26,078 nt of DNA from a virus: positions 1-26,078 of IMG/VR virus record IMGVR_UViG_3300031918_000132; one strand, 5' to 3'. Position numbers and translations under genes: made by a program. The notes beneath the pieces were generated by a model. That model did no database searches and was not told the origin of the DNA. It was given only the letters and a program-made list of their open reading frames with translations. Position 1 is the first letter of the stretch, and each line of letters starts with the position of its first letter. Shown here piece by piece: positions 7,955-16,077 of the stretch.

Positions 7955-8371
7955 CTATGCCGGCGCCGCCACCGGAGCCGTCGTGGCGAGCACCTCGACG
8001 ACGATCGTCTCGAAGGGCTGACCCGTCCCGGGGTCCTTCGTCGCGTCGCCGCCGCTCTCCTCATAGGTGTTGTAGACAAGGCCGGCGCTTGTCAGGCGCG
8101 GACCGGCTGCGTGGAGCGCGTCGGACACGGCGCCGGAGAGGACGGCGGCATCGGCGAACGTCGTGCCGTAGCAGTTGATCCCGATGAGCTGCGATTGGAA
8201 CGGCACCCTCCGATGCCGCATGCGACCCAGCCGGACCAGGACGACGAACCGCTGGAACGGTGTCGTGGCATCGCCGGGAGCAGGCTCTCCGCCGCGGATG
8301 CGGGTCGTGAGCGCAGCGACGGCGGGGTCCGCGCGCAGCTCCGTGATGAGCTTGCCGATGGGGTCGAACAT
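7955..8371 (-). CDS. Tail terminator / tail completion protein
   Basis: This gene encodes 138 residues starting MFDPIGKLITELRADPAVAA. The ATG at 8371 shares one base with the stop of the stopper gene (TGATG). The layout is an N-terminal helix, a beta strand at PFQRFVVLVRLG, a strand-helix unit (SQLIGINCYGTTFADAAVLS) and a last beta region (PFETIVVEVLATT). This matches the tail terminator family (lambda gpU / SPP1 gp17-like, DUF3168-like), in which a strand is followed by a long helix beginning after a W or Y-G-T-T motif. Such proteins cap the tail tube and attach it to the head. Gene order (adaptor, stopper, then this, then tube) agrees. The assignment is by pattern and order, not by a catalytic residue. 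Confidence 0.62.
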   Translation of the reverse strand: MFDPIGKLITELRADPAVAALTTRIRGGEPAPGDATTPFQRFVVLVRLGRMRHRRVPFQSQLIGINCYGTTFADAAVLSGAVSDALHAAGPRLTSAGLVYNTYEESGGDATKDPGTGQPFETIVVEVLATTAPVAAPA

Positions 8372-8769
8372 CAGGGGACGACGGCCTTCGGAGCGGCCGC
8401 GACGCCGGCACCCTCGATGAGGTTGGCCGCGATCTCCAGATGGTGGCCCAGGCCAGCCCCCGACGGAACCGCGACCACCTGGTAGGTGCCCTGCGGCAGG
8501 TCGACGCGCATCGGGCAGTCGTCGGGTTCGTGGACGATGGAGTCGGCCGTGGTCAGGTCCTGGGGGAACAGGTAGATCGTGTGGTCCGACACCGCGGCGC
8601 CGGCCTGCGAGACGAGGGCCATCTCACGTGCGGACCTCGGCTGGATGGCCGCAGGCACGTCGAGCGCGATGGTGACGGGGGTGACGATCGGCTGGCCGTA
8701 ATCGTCAAGGGCGCCTTCCGTCTGGCGGACGATCTGGACGCGATGGGTGAGCAGCGCGCCGAGGCTCAC
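8371..8769 (-). CDS. Head-tail stopper (head closure) protein
   Basis: This gene encodes 132 residues from a GTG at 8769 that overlaps the adaptor stop as GTGA; an in-frame upstream extension is adaptor shadow. The sequence begins MSLGALLTHRVQIVRQTEGA, followed by DDYGQPIV. This is the typical start of SPP1 gp16-like head closure proteins (LLTHRVTILRPT...DDYGNP). The rest is an all-beta barrel pattern (HTIYLFPQDLTTADSIVHEP; GTYQVVAVPSGAGLGHHLEI). Such proteins form a ring below the adaptor that closes the DNA channel before tail attachment. Adjacent adaptor and terminator genes support this. Confidence 0.75.
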   Translation of the reverse strand: MSLGALLTHRVQIVRQTEGALDDYGQPIVTPVTIALDVPAAIQPRSAREMALVSQAGAAVSDHTIYLFPQDLTTADSIVHEPDDCPMRVDLPQGTYQVVAVPSGAGLGHHLEIAANLIEGAGVAAAPKAVVP

Positions 8770-9302
8770 AGCACGACCATCCCCGGACCCTGGACCAGTC
8801 GGGACAGGATGTCCGCCCGCGATGCCGAGGCGGCGCTGTTGCCATACGACTCGCTCCATGCACCGATGGTGCGCGACGAGACACCGGGCGTGGCGGCGAG
8901 GTCCATGCGCACGAGGTCGAGCTGGACGCCTTCGCGCAGCGCGGTGTCGGAGACGGGCGTGTAGGTGACCTGCACCCTGCCCGACCAGGCACCCCGCGGG
9001 TTCGTTCCACCCGCCAGGCGGTGCAGGACGTAGCCCCCGACGGTGAAGCGATGGTCATCGGAAGCAAGGATGAGCGGCGAGCCGTCCGGGTCCTCTGTGA
9101 CGCTCGTGATCGAGACGATGGGCCGGGACAGGACAAGCCCAGGGTAGCCACCCTCGCACAGCTCCGTGACCGGACCGGACACGCCTGCCACCCGCTCGAT
9201 CTCGGCCTCTGCCTGGTCGAGGAGCAGTTGCAGATAGGCGTCCGCGTCCGTGCCCGCGGCATACGCCACGAACGCACGGAGTCGTGCGAGGGTGAGGATC
9301 AT
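8766..9302 (-). CDS. Head-tail adaptor (connector) protein
   Basis: This gene encodes 178 residues starting MILTLARLRAFVAYAAGTDA; the ATG overlaps the upstream stop as ATGA. An N-terminal helical pair (YLQLLLDQAEAEIERVAG) is followed by a beta segment with LSRPIVSITSVTEDPDG, then a strand and the phrase SGRVQVTYTPVSDTALREGV leading into a terminal helix. This is the HK97 gp6 / SPP1 gp15-like adaptor pattern: these proteins bind the portal as a 12- or 13-mer and connect it with the stopper. Order downstream of capsid genes and upstream of the stopper agrees. The C-terminal helix (SASRADILSRLV) likely contacts the portal, by family knowledge. Confidence 0.78.
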   Translation of the reverse strand: MILTLARLRAFVAYAAGTDADAYLQLLLDQAEAEIERVAGVSGPVTELCEGGYPGLVLSRPIVSITSVTEDPDGSPLILASDDHRFTVGGYVLHRLAGGTNPRGAWSGRVQVTYTPVSDTALREGVQLDLVRMDLAATPGVSSRTIGAWSESYGNSAASASRADILSRLVQGPGMVVL

Positions 9303-9523
9303 CGCTTGCGAGCCTTGGGCTCGGCTCCGGGTACCGGATCGGAATCGGGGGTCGGCTCCATCGGTGCTGCCTCCTTGCTCGTGAGCCCCAGCCGGGAGGC
9401 TGTGGTCTCGTCCACCTCATCGCCCGCGACGCCCAGGAGGAACGCCGCTTGTGGCGAGTCCTCCGAAACGATCGCGGAGCGGTCAGCGTCGACGTAGGTG
9501 CGTCCGATCAGGACGTGGTTCAT
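9299..9523 (-). CDS. Small hypothetical virion-region protein
   Basis: This gene encodes 74 residues starting MNHVLIGRTYVDADRSAIVS, overlapped by 4 bp at both ends (9299-9302 and 9520-9523). The middle carries VAGDEVDETTASRLGLTSKE, a pattern seen in short phage proteins between capsid and adaptor genes, followed by a Pro/Glu/Lys-rich tail. Coding is supported by its exact coupling to neighbours. The function was not recognised; it could be a minor head protein or an accessory to the fibre upstream. Confidence 0.65.
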   Translation of the reverse strand: MNHVLIGRTYVDADRSAIVSEDSPQAAFLLGVAGDEVDETTASRLGLTSKEAAPMEPTPDSDPVPGAEPKARKR

Positions 9524-10350
9524 GGCGTGACGATTCCTGCCGTACGGAGCTTGGCGAGCAGGTCGTTCAGCTTCGCCCGGTCAGCCGCCAGGTCGACCCT
9601 GATGGCGTTCACCGTGACCTTCATCTCGGCCACGGTGGCGATGAGGGCGTCCCGGTTGTTTGCCGTGTCATAGGCGCCCGCAGTGGCACCGGTGCCGCCC
9701 GCGGGTGTCGTCCCCGCCACGGCAGCCGAGGTGACGGCTCCGAGGTCCGCGACGGCCGCCGTCGGGACGGCCGAGGCGAGCGTGGTCAGCTCCGTGTTGA
9801 TGCCCGAGACGTCGGTCGATACCCATGTGGGTGCGACGGCCGTCCCGGTGTTCATGTACATGACGCCGTTGGTGCGGTCGTAGTAGACGCTGCCCGCGGC
9901 GGTCCCCCGTCCGGTGGCGTCGACCCCCGGTGTGGTGGTCGCGACCGCGACGGTGCCCGACGCGGATGCGGCACCGGTGGACTGGAGGAACTCGGAGCCC
10001 ACCATGAGCGCCACGTCCCGTTTGCCGTTCTGCGCGACGAACGTGACGGTGAGCGTTCCCACGCCGAGCGTCATCGTGCCGACCGCCGTGGTGACACCGC
10101 CGGACCCGATGTTCGGCAGCGCCTCCAGGGCCGCGTCGACGTTGTCACGCAGCGTGTTGTTCGTCGCGCTCCATGCGATCGCGGCCGTCCTCCACCCGTC
10201 ATACGTCAGGCGGAAGGTCGAGCCTGCTTCTGGAGCGCCACCGATCGTGATGGTCTGGATCTCATCGGTGCCGTTGACAGGAGCCCCTGCGCCACCCAGG
10301 CGTGGCGGGGAGCCCCCTTCGATGATCGTGCCGCCGGTGATGACGGACAT
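9520..10350 (-). CDS. Head fibre / capsid decoration protein
   Basis: This gene encodes 276 residues starting MSVITGGTIIEGGSPPRLGG, three bases after the capsid gene stop. Residues about 25-115 form a beta-sandwich-like module (VNGTDEIQTITIGGAPEAGS; DAALEALPNIGSGGVTTAV) of the type repeated in actinophage surface proteins. The middle (GSVYYDRTNGVMYMNTGTAV) resembles trimeric fibre shaft modules that register a solution or label. The last 50 residues are helical (NRDALIATVAEMKVTVNAIR, then DLLAKL), like the C-terminal helix of head fibre proteins. Location immediately downstream of the major capsid gene fits a capsid-decorating fibre. Whether it sits on the capsid or elsewhere is inference. 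Confidence 0.66.
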   Translation of the reverse strand: MSVITGGTIIEGGSPPRLGGAGAPVNGTDEIQTITIGGAPEAGSTFRLTYDGWRTAAIAWSATNNTLRDNVDAALEALPNIGSGGVTTAVGTMTLGVGTLTVTFVAQNGKRDVALMVGSEFLQSTGAASASGTVAVATTTPGVDATGRGTAAGSVYYDRTNGVMYMNTGTAVAPTWVSTDVSGINTELTTLASAVPTAAVADLGAVTSAAVAGTTPAGGTGATAGAYDTANNRDALIATVAEMKVTVNAIRVDLAADRAKLNDLLAKLRTAGIVTP

Positions 10351-10353
10351 GGC

Positions 10354-11619
10354 CTAGATCCCCGTGATGGTGCAGAACGCCGCCGGGCGGAAGACCACGA
10401 GCGCGAGACGCTCCTCCAGCAGGATCGTCCGCTGGTTATGCGTGAACTGCTCGTTGATCCAACCCACCGACAGGGCGATGTCAGACCGGCGGAAGATCTG
10501 CGCACCAGCGCGGAAGCTCCCGACGAGACCGGTGTTTTCCAGCATCTGGCTGGTCTGAAGCACGTTGATGCCCCAGATGCGCTCCGGCCCGGCGTCGGCC
10601 GGGCTGCCCCAGATGTAGATGCCGTCCACCGTGCGCAGGAGGCGCACGTCCTGCCAGTCGTTCGGGTGGAAGACGCCCGCGGTCGGCTCGAAGAACGAGT
10701 TGACCCGGATCTTCGTCATCGCCTTGTAGACCGCATCCGGCGTCGGATCGGCGCCCTTGGCCTGCGTCTGGACGTTGGCCGTGTTGAGGATGCCGCGGAG
10801 GTTCGGGGGTGCCCCGTCGCCGCGCAGGAGCTGGAGGTTCTCGCGCAGTTGGACGAAGGTCCGCAGCCGCGTGTCGATGTACGACTCGACCATCGGGACA
10901 TCCTCGAGGGCCTCATCGGTCACCGGGAGCCAGGTGGCGATCTTGCGCACGGCGCTCGTCTGCTCGGTCAGACCGAGGGCCGACTCACCCTTGGCGCCGC
11001 TCTCGGCGACCTCGGCAGCACCGCTTGTGGAGGTCGTCTCCAGCATGTACGGGACGGCGTTGCTCGACGTGCGGCCCTGGGGCATGAGCGAGGCGACCGA
11101 CACGACCTCGGAGCCCGGGATGATGGCGTCCGGCAGGCGCATCGCCTGAGGTGCCCAGCCCGTCGTGGTCACGCTGTCGAAGACGGCCTTGATGCCACGG
11201 GCGGCGACGCCCTTGCCGTACTGCGCCTCAAGGTCGATCTCGAAGACGTCGGACGACTTCATGCCGGGCTTCCAGGCCTTGAACGCATCCGACTCGACGA
11301 ACAGCTCGCCGAGCGTCTTGGAAGAAGCGGGGGCCTTGCCCTCGATGTCCGCCTGGTCGATGATCGGGCTGGTGATGCGCTTCGTCCGCGACATGCGCTT
11401 CAGCTCGGCATCGTTGCCGGACGCCATCGTCTCGACGTCCTGCGCCGTCTCGTATTCCTTGGCCTTCGCGGTGATGTCGTCGTTGCGCTTGCGCGCCTCG
11501 GCCACCTGCTCCGCGCTCAGGGCCGGGGTGCCGTCCTCGGCCTTGTGGTCGGTGAAGAACTTGGCCTGCGTCTCGCGCAGGTCTCGCAGCTCGGTTCCGA
11601 GCTGTGCGACGGTCGCCAT
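10354..11619 (-). CDS. Major capsid protein, HK97 fold
   Basis: This gene encodes 421 residues starting MATVAQLGTELRDLRETQAK. The ATG at 11619 has GGGAGG six bases upstream, so the 98-residue upstream extension in the same frame is not coding. Residues 1 to about 75 are a charged coiled-coil delta (scaffold) domain, normally removed by the prohead protease. The HK97 core follows: GWAPQAMRLPDAIIPGSEVV, an E-loop region, VTDEALEDVPMVESYID, the spine-helix area RLRTFVQLRENLQLLRGDGA, the hallmark PPNLRGIL, FHPNDWQDVRL, and IWGINVLQT. The C-terminus (ERLALVVFRPAAFCTITGI) is typical of the P-domain end. It is encoded directly after the protease. Exact cleavage site cannot be read from sequence alone. 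Confidence 0.93.
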   Translation of the reverse strand: MATVAQLGTELRDLRETQAKFFTDHKAEDGTPALSAEQVAEARKRNDDITAKAKEYETAQDVETMASGNDAELKRMSRTKRITSPIIDQADIEGKAPASSKTLGELFVESDAFKAWKPGMKSSDVFEIDLEAQYGKGVAARGIKAVFDSVTTTGWAPQAMRLPDAIIPGSEVVSVASLMPQGRTSSNAVPYMLETTSTSGAAEVAESGAKGESALGLTEQTSAVRKIATWLPVTDEALEDVPMVESYIDTRLRTFVQLRENLQLLRGDGAPPNLRGILNTANVQTQAKGADPTPDAVYKAMTKIRVNSFFEPTAGVFHPNDWQDVRLLRTVDGIYIWGSPADAGPERIWGINVLQTSQMLENTGLVGSFRAGAQIFRRSDIALSVGWINEQFTHNQRTILLEERLALVVFRPAAFCTITGI

Positions 11620-11653
11620 GGGTTGCCTCCCGCGAGTAGGGATGTCCCCGCGG

Positions 11654-11681
11654 ATCTGCCTCCACTCGCACTCGGGCAGAT
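11654..11681 (-). other. Inverted repeat in the major capsid leader
   Basis: Perfect 7-bp arms ATCTGCC (11654-11660) and GGCAGAT (11675-11681) lie in the 73-bp gap between protease stop and capsid start, one of the few real gaps in the structural operon. No T-run follows. It may act as a processing or stability hairpin for the highly expressed capsid message, or it may have no function. Confidence 0.4.
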
Positions 11682-11692
11682 GGGGTGTCGGT

Positions 11693-12721
11693 TCAGACGA
11701 TGACGCCGGCGATCCTGGCCTCGATGGCCGCGAACTCGGCGAGCACTGCGGTCGCGGACTTCGCCGCTTCCGGGTCGGTCTCTCGGAGGAGCCTGCGGAT
11801 CTCGTCGCTCGATGCGGCGAGGGCGTCCAGCTGCCCCAGGTAGGAGGTGAGCAGATCCCGGTTGGCTGCGGACAGGACCCGACCGACCTTGTCGCGGGAG
11901 ATGGCGCGCTCACCGGTTCGCTGCACGAAGGCCGAGAGGTCAGCTAGCACCCGCTGTCCGTGTTCGGTATAGGACCCGTGCTCCAGGCCCGACTTCGTGG
12001 CGGCCCCGTCATCGAGCGCTGTCACCAGCGCCGAGAGGGACTCAGGCACCTCCATGATAGACGCCAGGTGCAAGAGGACATCCGACGACTTGACCGCGTA
12101 GATGACGGCCGTCGGGTTGGCCGCCGTGGGGGTTGCCGACAGCTCGACCCACGGCCAGCGGTCGATGTGGCCGCTCTTGCCGACCTTGACCAGATGCGGC
12201 ATGGCGCCCGAGCTGAAGGCGAGTGCGTCCTGCTCGATGAGCTTGCCGACCGCGGCGCGATAGCGGTGGTTCTTGTCGAGCTGCGCCCGGACCCAGACAC
12301 CATCGTCGGTGACCTCCGCCTGGACCTGTCGACCGATGACGGACGTCTTGACCGCGTCGTCGGTGCCGTGGTGGTAGAGCACGGGCCGTTCGCTGAACCA
12401 GTCAAGGCACAGGTCCGTGTCCTTGGAGAACATCTCGCCGTCGAGGTCCCGGCCTCCCGTGAGCGGGCCACCGAACGGGATGGCCAGACCCTCGATCATG
12501 TCCGGGTCGTCCTTGACGAACTTGATGGCCTTGTCCGGGTGTCCCATGGCGCCTGCCTCCATGCAGCTCTTGGCGGCCATCTCCGCGGTGGCGAAGGCTC
12601 GGCCCTCGTCGCCGTGACGGTCGAACGTGTCGTTCCATGTCGTCCGCCAGATCCAAAGACAGTGCCCCTTGAAGCGGTCGCGCACATCGGACGGCGCGTC
12701 GGCGTTGGTGGCGTAGCTCAT
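11693..12721 (-). CDS. Prohead serine protease
   Basis: This gene encodes 342 residues starting MSYATNADAPSDVRDRFKGH; the ATG overlaps the portal stop as ATGA. The protease core spans about residues 68-210: VKDDPDMIEGLAIPFGGP, LDWFSERPVLYHHG with candidate catalytic His117/His118, then IGRQVQAEVTDDGVWVRAQL and LIEQDALAFSSGAMP with candidate catalytic Ser170/171. This matches the U35/HK97 gp4-type prohead protease family, which cleaves the capsid scaffold domain. Residues 10-60 (FKGHCLWIWRTTWNDTFDRH) resemble a ChaB-like N-terminal module, an uncommon but known fusion partner. The C-terminal 120 residues are helical and could serve as an assembly tail. Its place between portal and capsid genes is canonical. 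Confidence 0.87.
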   Translation of the reverse strand: MSYATNADAPSDVRDRFKGHCLWIWRTTWNDTFDRHGDEGRAFATAEMAAKSCMEAGAMGHPDKAIKFVKDDPDMIEGLAIPFGGPLTGGRDLDGEMFSKDTDLCLDWFSERPVLYHHGTDDAVKTSVIGRQVQAEVTDDGVWVRAQLDKNHRYRAAVGKLIEQDALAFSSGAMPHLVKVGKSGHIDRWPWVELSATPTAANPTAVIYAVKSSDVLLHLASIMEVPESLSALVTALDDGAATKSGLEHGSYTEHGQRVLADLSAFVQRTGERAISRDKVGRVLSAANRDLLTSYLGQLDALAASSDEIRRLLRETDPEAAKSATAVLAEFAAIEARIAGVIV

Positions 12722-14019
12722 ACGGGCACCTCACCCTGCTGGATCATGCCGGGGTCTGGCATCGTCGGCATCGGTCGAGCGTCGGCGACCGCGATGGTGC
12801 GCACGACGGGGTTGCCCGAGGCATCCATGCTGCCTTCGGCCGCGAAGTTGAGGGGTCGCAGGTACTCGTCGCCGCCGGGGTCGGTCCGAGGCTCCTGGTT
12901 CTCCAGGCGCAGGATCCGGTTCGGCGAGTAGATGCCCATGTCCCGGCCCAGCTTGTACGCCGCGAACCGGGTGGCGGTGTCTCCGCGCAGCATCGCGTCC
13001 CGGGTGTGCTCGGAGGTGACGCCGGTATCCCACAGGAGCTGGGTGTCATAGGACTGTTCCCAGTTGACCAGCCAGTCATCCATCGTGTAGAGGAAGAAGC
13101 CCAGCGTCTGCTGCTCGATACCGGTCCCCCAGGACGTGCTTCGGTCGGTCAGGCCGACCATGTGCGGCGGCACCCCGAACCAGGTGGCGAACTCGCCGAG
13201 CTCGTGGTCCTTCGTCTGGATGAACTGGGCGTCCTCGGGTGGGAAGCCGACATCCTGGAAGTCAGCCCCCTCCTCGAGCAGGATGGTCTTGCCGGCGTTG
13301 CCGGATCCGCGGAGCCGATCGAACTGGGCCGTGAGGCGTTCGATCGCGGGATTGGTCATCGTCTTTGGGTGCTTGACGACGACCGCCGGGCGCGCGCCGT
13401 TCCGGAAGAACGAGGACCCGTACTCCCGAGCGGCGCTGAAGGACCCCAGCGTCTCGCGCATCAGGGTCAGGGGAGGCTTGCCCACCAGCCCGTCGAAGCT
13501 CAGGCCCGGAACGTGGAAGACCTGGTCCTGCGTCATCCGGACGACCTCGCCGTCAGCGTTGCGGTAGTAGTAGACGCGAGCTCCGCCCTCCCATGCGACC
13601 TTCTGCATCCGGTCGGGGCGCATCGTCTCCAAGGCGACCAGCTCGCCGTATCCATTCCGGACCTGTTCGCTGTAGCCGTTGCCCCACGTCAGGAGGTGGA
13701 GCATCGTCGTCTTGCGCCACGTGTAGCTGGTCATGGACTCGTTGGGGCGCCGGTGCAGGATCGGGTACTCGGGTCGGTCGGTCGCGCGTTCCCGGCCCGC
13801 GTCATCCGGAAGGTCCCGGTAGAGCTGGAGCGGCAGCTTGGCGAGCGTGCCGCCCACGAGGTTGATGCAGCGCCAGATGACGCTGACCGTCATCGCGGAA
13901 TCGGTGGACACGTCGTGGCCGGTCGTCGCTCGGCCCAGGTAACCGGACGGTGGTGACGCCCAGCCCGGCATGATGTCGAAGCTTCCCGTCTTGAGTCCTC
14001 TGACCAGCGCGCCCATCAT
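12718..14019 (-). CDS. Portal protein
   Basis: This gene encodes 433 residues starting MMGALVRGLKTGSFDIMPGW. The ATG at 14019 overlaps the upstream stop, with GAGGG shortly before; the longer in-frame extension is a shadow. Recognisable HK97-type portal segments are VSVIWRCINLVGGTLAKLPL, LHRRPNESMTSYTWRKTTML, LLTWGNGYSEQVRNGYGELV, YYYRNADGEVV, QVFHVPGLSFDGLVGKPPLT, GVPPHMVGLTDRSTSWGTGI and GIYSPNRILRLENQEP. These define the wing, stem and clip of the dodecameric DNA channel at the capsid vertex. The length is normal. It lies between the small membrane protein and protease genes and should bind the terminase during packaging. Confidence 0.94.
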   Translation of the reverse strand: MMGALVRGLKTGSFDIMPGWASPPSGYLGRATTGHDVSTDSAMTVSVIWRCINLVGGTLAKLPLQLYRDLPDDAGRERATDRPEYPILHRRPNESMTSYTWRKTTMLHLLTWGNGYSEQVRNGYGELVALETMRPDRMQKVAWEGGARVYYYRNADGEVVRMTQDQVFHVPGLSFDGLVGKPPLTLMRETLGSFSAAREYGSSFFRNGARPAVVVKHPKTMTNPAIERLTAQFDRLRGSGNAGKTILLEEGADFQDVGFPPEDAQFIQTKDHELGEFATWFGVPPHMVGLTDRSTSWGTGIEQQTLGFFLYTMDDWLVNWEQSYDTQLLWDTGVTSEHTRDAMLRGDTATRFAAYKLGRDMGIYSPNRILRLENQEPRTDPGGDEYLRPLNFAAEGSMDASGNPVVRTIAVADARPMPTMPDPGMIQQGEVPV

Positions 14020-14216
14020 CCGACCCTCAGTGCATAGGCCATGAGCGAGACGCCGAGGATGACGAGCGCCATCGCGGGATGGATGAGCCAGGCCATCCCG
14101 AGCGAGAGAAGCATGACCCCCACGACCAGCATGACGTCGAGACGGTCCACGGGCCACGCCCGGGTGAGCCGCTCCGGGGGCTCCATCTCGGTCTCGGTCA
14201 TGCCGGCCATGCTCAC
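14016..14216 (-). CDS. Small membrane protein between terminase and portal
   Basis: This gene encodes 66 residues from a GTG at 14216 that overlaps the terminase stop as GTGA, and it ends overlapping the portal start, so it is firmly coupled. An N-terminal charged stretch (ETEMEPPERLTRAWPVDRLD) is followed by two hydrophobic segments (VMLVVGVMLLSLGMAWLI and ALVILGVSLMAYAL), predicting two membrane passes and a small hairpin topology. The function is unknown. Membrane proteins at this position occur in some actinophages; holin-like activity or superinfection exclusion are possibilities only. Confidence 0.72.
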   Translation of the reverse strand: MSMAGMTETEMEPPERLTRAWPVDRLDVMLVVGVMLLSLGMAWLIHPAMALVILGVSLMAYALRVG

Positions 14217-15703
14217 AGCTCGATGGCCCCGCGGTCGGCATAGACGGAGCTGTCGTCCTCGTGGCGTTGGGCACGGTCGAGGGCCAGGGCGAGCGCGATG
14301 GCCGCGTCGATCTTGCCCCGCGACTTCGACTTGGCGAGCGTGAAGCCTCGGTCGTTGGACCGAGCGACGGCGTTGAGGACCTGGGCGGCGAAGGACTGGT
14401 CGCCATCGTGGGTCACCTGGCGGTGGACGATGGCCTCGTACAGGCCGCCGACGGCCATGGTCATGCGGTCGACCGACTGGGGCAGCTCCATCATCGGCAA
14501 CCCCTCATCGAGGAGCATCTTTGCCGGCACGTCGAAGAAGCGCGGGTCGAAGCTGACGGCCTCGACCGAATACGCCGCATCGAGGTCCCGGATGTGCTGC
14601 ATGACGTCCGTCACGTCCACCGGCCGATCCGGGGTCGGCGTCCAGATGCGGCAGACCGCGTGATAGCGCCCGTCGGGACGCCGCTGGATGGCGACCACGG
14701 CGCTGGTGTCCCTCTTCAGCGCGATGTCCACACCGACCCACGTGGGCGCTCCCTCCACGAACCCATAGGGGTTTGTCAGGCCCTCCCACAGTGCAGCGCC
14801 GTCCGCGCCCAGCCAGGCGTCCACGCCATCGACCCACTGGCCCAGGCGGAAGGTCCGGAAGTGCCCCTCGGGCGTGATGCCGAGGTCCGTCTCCAGTGCC
14901 GACATGCGCAGGAACCCGGCCCGGATCGCAGGGTTCGCCTTGCGCCATGCCTGCCGGTCATCGAGCGCGCACCCCTCCGGCGCCGCGTGCTCGCGGAACA
15001 CGAACCCGGGCAGGTCGCCACCCTCCCTGACCAGCCGGCGCAGGAACCACAGGGCGTTGTCCCGGTCTGTCCCGGGAGTCCCGAGACCGACCGACAGGGA
15101 CCGCTCGCGCTTGCCCGACGCCAGCCGCAGGCTGTCCCACGAGTCCTGCGGCTGGAACCCGATCTCGTCCACGATGGCCAGGCTGGCGTCGAGCCCTTGG
15201 ATGCCCTCCGGCTGGTTCGACATCGGGAACATCTCGCCACCGTTGAACGGCGCGACGATGCGTGGCTGGGCGAACCCCGTGAAGATCAGCGACCGGCGCA
15301 GCAGCTCGGGCTCGGCCCTGACCATGGCCGCCGCGACGCCGTAGCACGAACGGACGGCCTGGGTGATCGTGGTTGCGATGATCGGCACCTGGGGCGAGCC
15401 CGTCGCGTCATCGTCGAACAGCGCCCACGTGGCGAGCGCACCGCCAAGCGAGGACTTCCCATTGCCCCGGGGTGTGGACAGCACGGCCGCGTCGATGCCG
15501 TCCGCGAGCGCCTCCTCGAGGAACTCCTTCTGGAAGCCGGCGAGCTTCATCGGCTGGCCGTGGCCCTTGCCCTTGGGCGCCCGGCAGTACGTCTCCATGA
15601 ACCGGATGGCGCGGCCGTGGCGGGTCCGGATGCGCCACGACCTCCAGGGGCCTGGCGTGGCGATGGCGACGCGCTTGGCCGCGTTCCCCTCGGGGTTGCG
15701 CAT
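14213..15703 (-). CDS. Terminase large subunit
   Basis: This gene encodes 496 residues starting MRNPEGNAAKRVAIATPGPW. The ATG at 15703 shares one base with the HNH gene stop (TGATG). The ATPase has Walker A at residues 76-84 (STPRGNGKS) and Walker B at about 174-180 (SLAIVDE). The nuclease domain has VGVDIALKRDTSAVV with Asp326, AVSFDPRFFD with Asp386, and GKIDAAIALALAL with Asp466 as likely metal ligands. This is a complete phage DNA packaging motor and headful or cos nuclease. It sits after an HNH gene, as in HK97-like phages where the HNH partner aids cleavage. No obvious small terminase gene is adjacent. Confidence 0.95.
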   Translation of the reverse strand: MRNPEGNAAKRVAIATPGPWRSWRIRTRHGRAIRFMETYCRAPKGKGHGQPMKLAGFQKEFLEEALADGIDAAVLSTPRGNGKSSLGGALATWALFDDDATGSPQVPIIATTITQAVRSCYGVAAAMVRAEPELLRRSLIFTGFAQPRIVAPFNGGEMFPMSNQPEGIQGLDASLAIVDEIGFQPQDSWDSLRLASGKRERSLSVGLGTPGTDRDNALWFLRRLVREGGDLPGFVFREHAAPEGCALDDRQAWRKANPAIRAGFLRMSALETDLGITPEGHFRTFRLGQWVDGVDAWLGADGAALWEGLTNPYGFVEGAPTWVGVDIALKRDTSAVVAIQRRPDGRYHAVCRIWTPTPDRPVDVTDVMQHIRDLDAAYSVEAVSFDPRFFDVPAKMLLDEGLPMMELPQSVDRMTMAVGGLYEAIVHRQVTHDGDQSFAAQVLNAVARSNDRGFTLAKSKSRGKIDAAIALALALDRAQRHEDDSSVYADRGAIEL

Positions 15704-16077
15704 CAGCGTGGCCGCTCTGTAGGGGCAAGAACTGCTGCCCGGGTCATCTGGCGTGCGTTTCCGCCGAAGTTTTGGACCCGCCCCGCCTTGGACCTCTCGT
15801 TGCAGGGTCTGCAGCTCACGATGTAGCCCTGTGTCGGGTCGCCATCGACCACGTGCGCAGCCACCCATGCAGAGCGCGGGGTGATCCACGTTCCACAGCC
15901 ATAGCCACAGGGCCGAGGCAACGTGGTGGCCAGACGCTCACGAGCTGACTGGTGGACCGGACCGTATCCCCGCTCGCTGGTCGTGCGACGGTGGAGCGCG
16001 CACCGACCACGTCCTCCGGGCACGGCTGGCGCAGGGCACCGGGGGGCAGCGCACGACAGAGGCACCCCTGCACTCAC
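15703..16077 (-). CDS. Terminase-associated HNH endonuclease
   Basis: This gene encodes 124 residues from a GTG at 16077 overlapping the upstream stop as GTGA. The N-terminus has Cys pairs (CAAPRCPAPAVPGGRGRCAL ending in a His), then CGYGCG. The HNH core is AAHVVDGDPTQGYIVSCRPC followed by NERSKAG: His from AHV, Asp from DGD and Asn from CNERS, with Cys residues for a structural zinc. Small HNH proteins encoded next to the large terminase are part of the packaging machinery in many HK97-like phages. Tight coupling to the terminase separates this one from the free-standing homing-type HNH genes further right. Confidence 0.85.
   Translation of the reverse strand: MSAGVPLSCAAPRCPAPAVPGGRGRCALHRRTTSERGYGPVHQSARERLATTLPRPCGYGCGTWITPRSAWVAAHVVDGDPTQGYIVSCRPCNERSKAGRVQNFGGNARQMTRAAVLAPTERPR

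Noticed and set aside
9451-11703. Plus-strand frame of 750 codons
   Set aside because: It is antisense to the capsid, fibre and small genes, all of which are supported by motifs and overlaps.
14020-14406. N-terminal extension of the portal frame by 129 codons
   Set aside because: Low-complexity shadow over the terminase and small membrane genes; the ATG at 14019 has a ribosome site and gives a normal portal start.
14261-15826. Plus-strand frame of 521 codons
   Set aside because: Antisense to the large terminase, whose Walker and nuclease motifs are intact.
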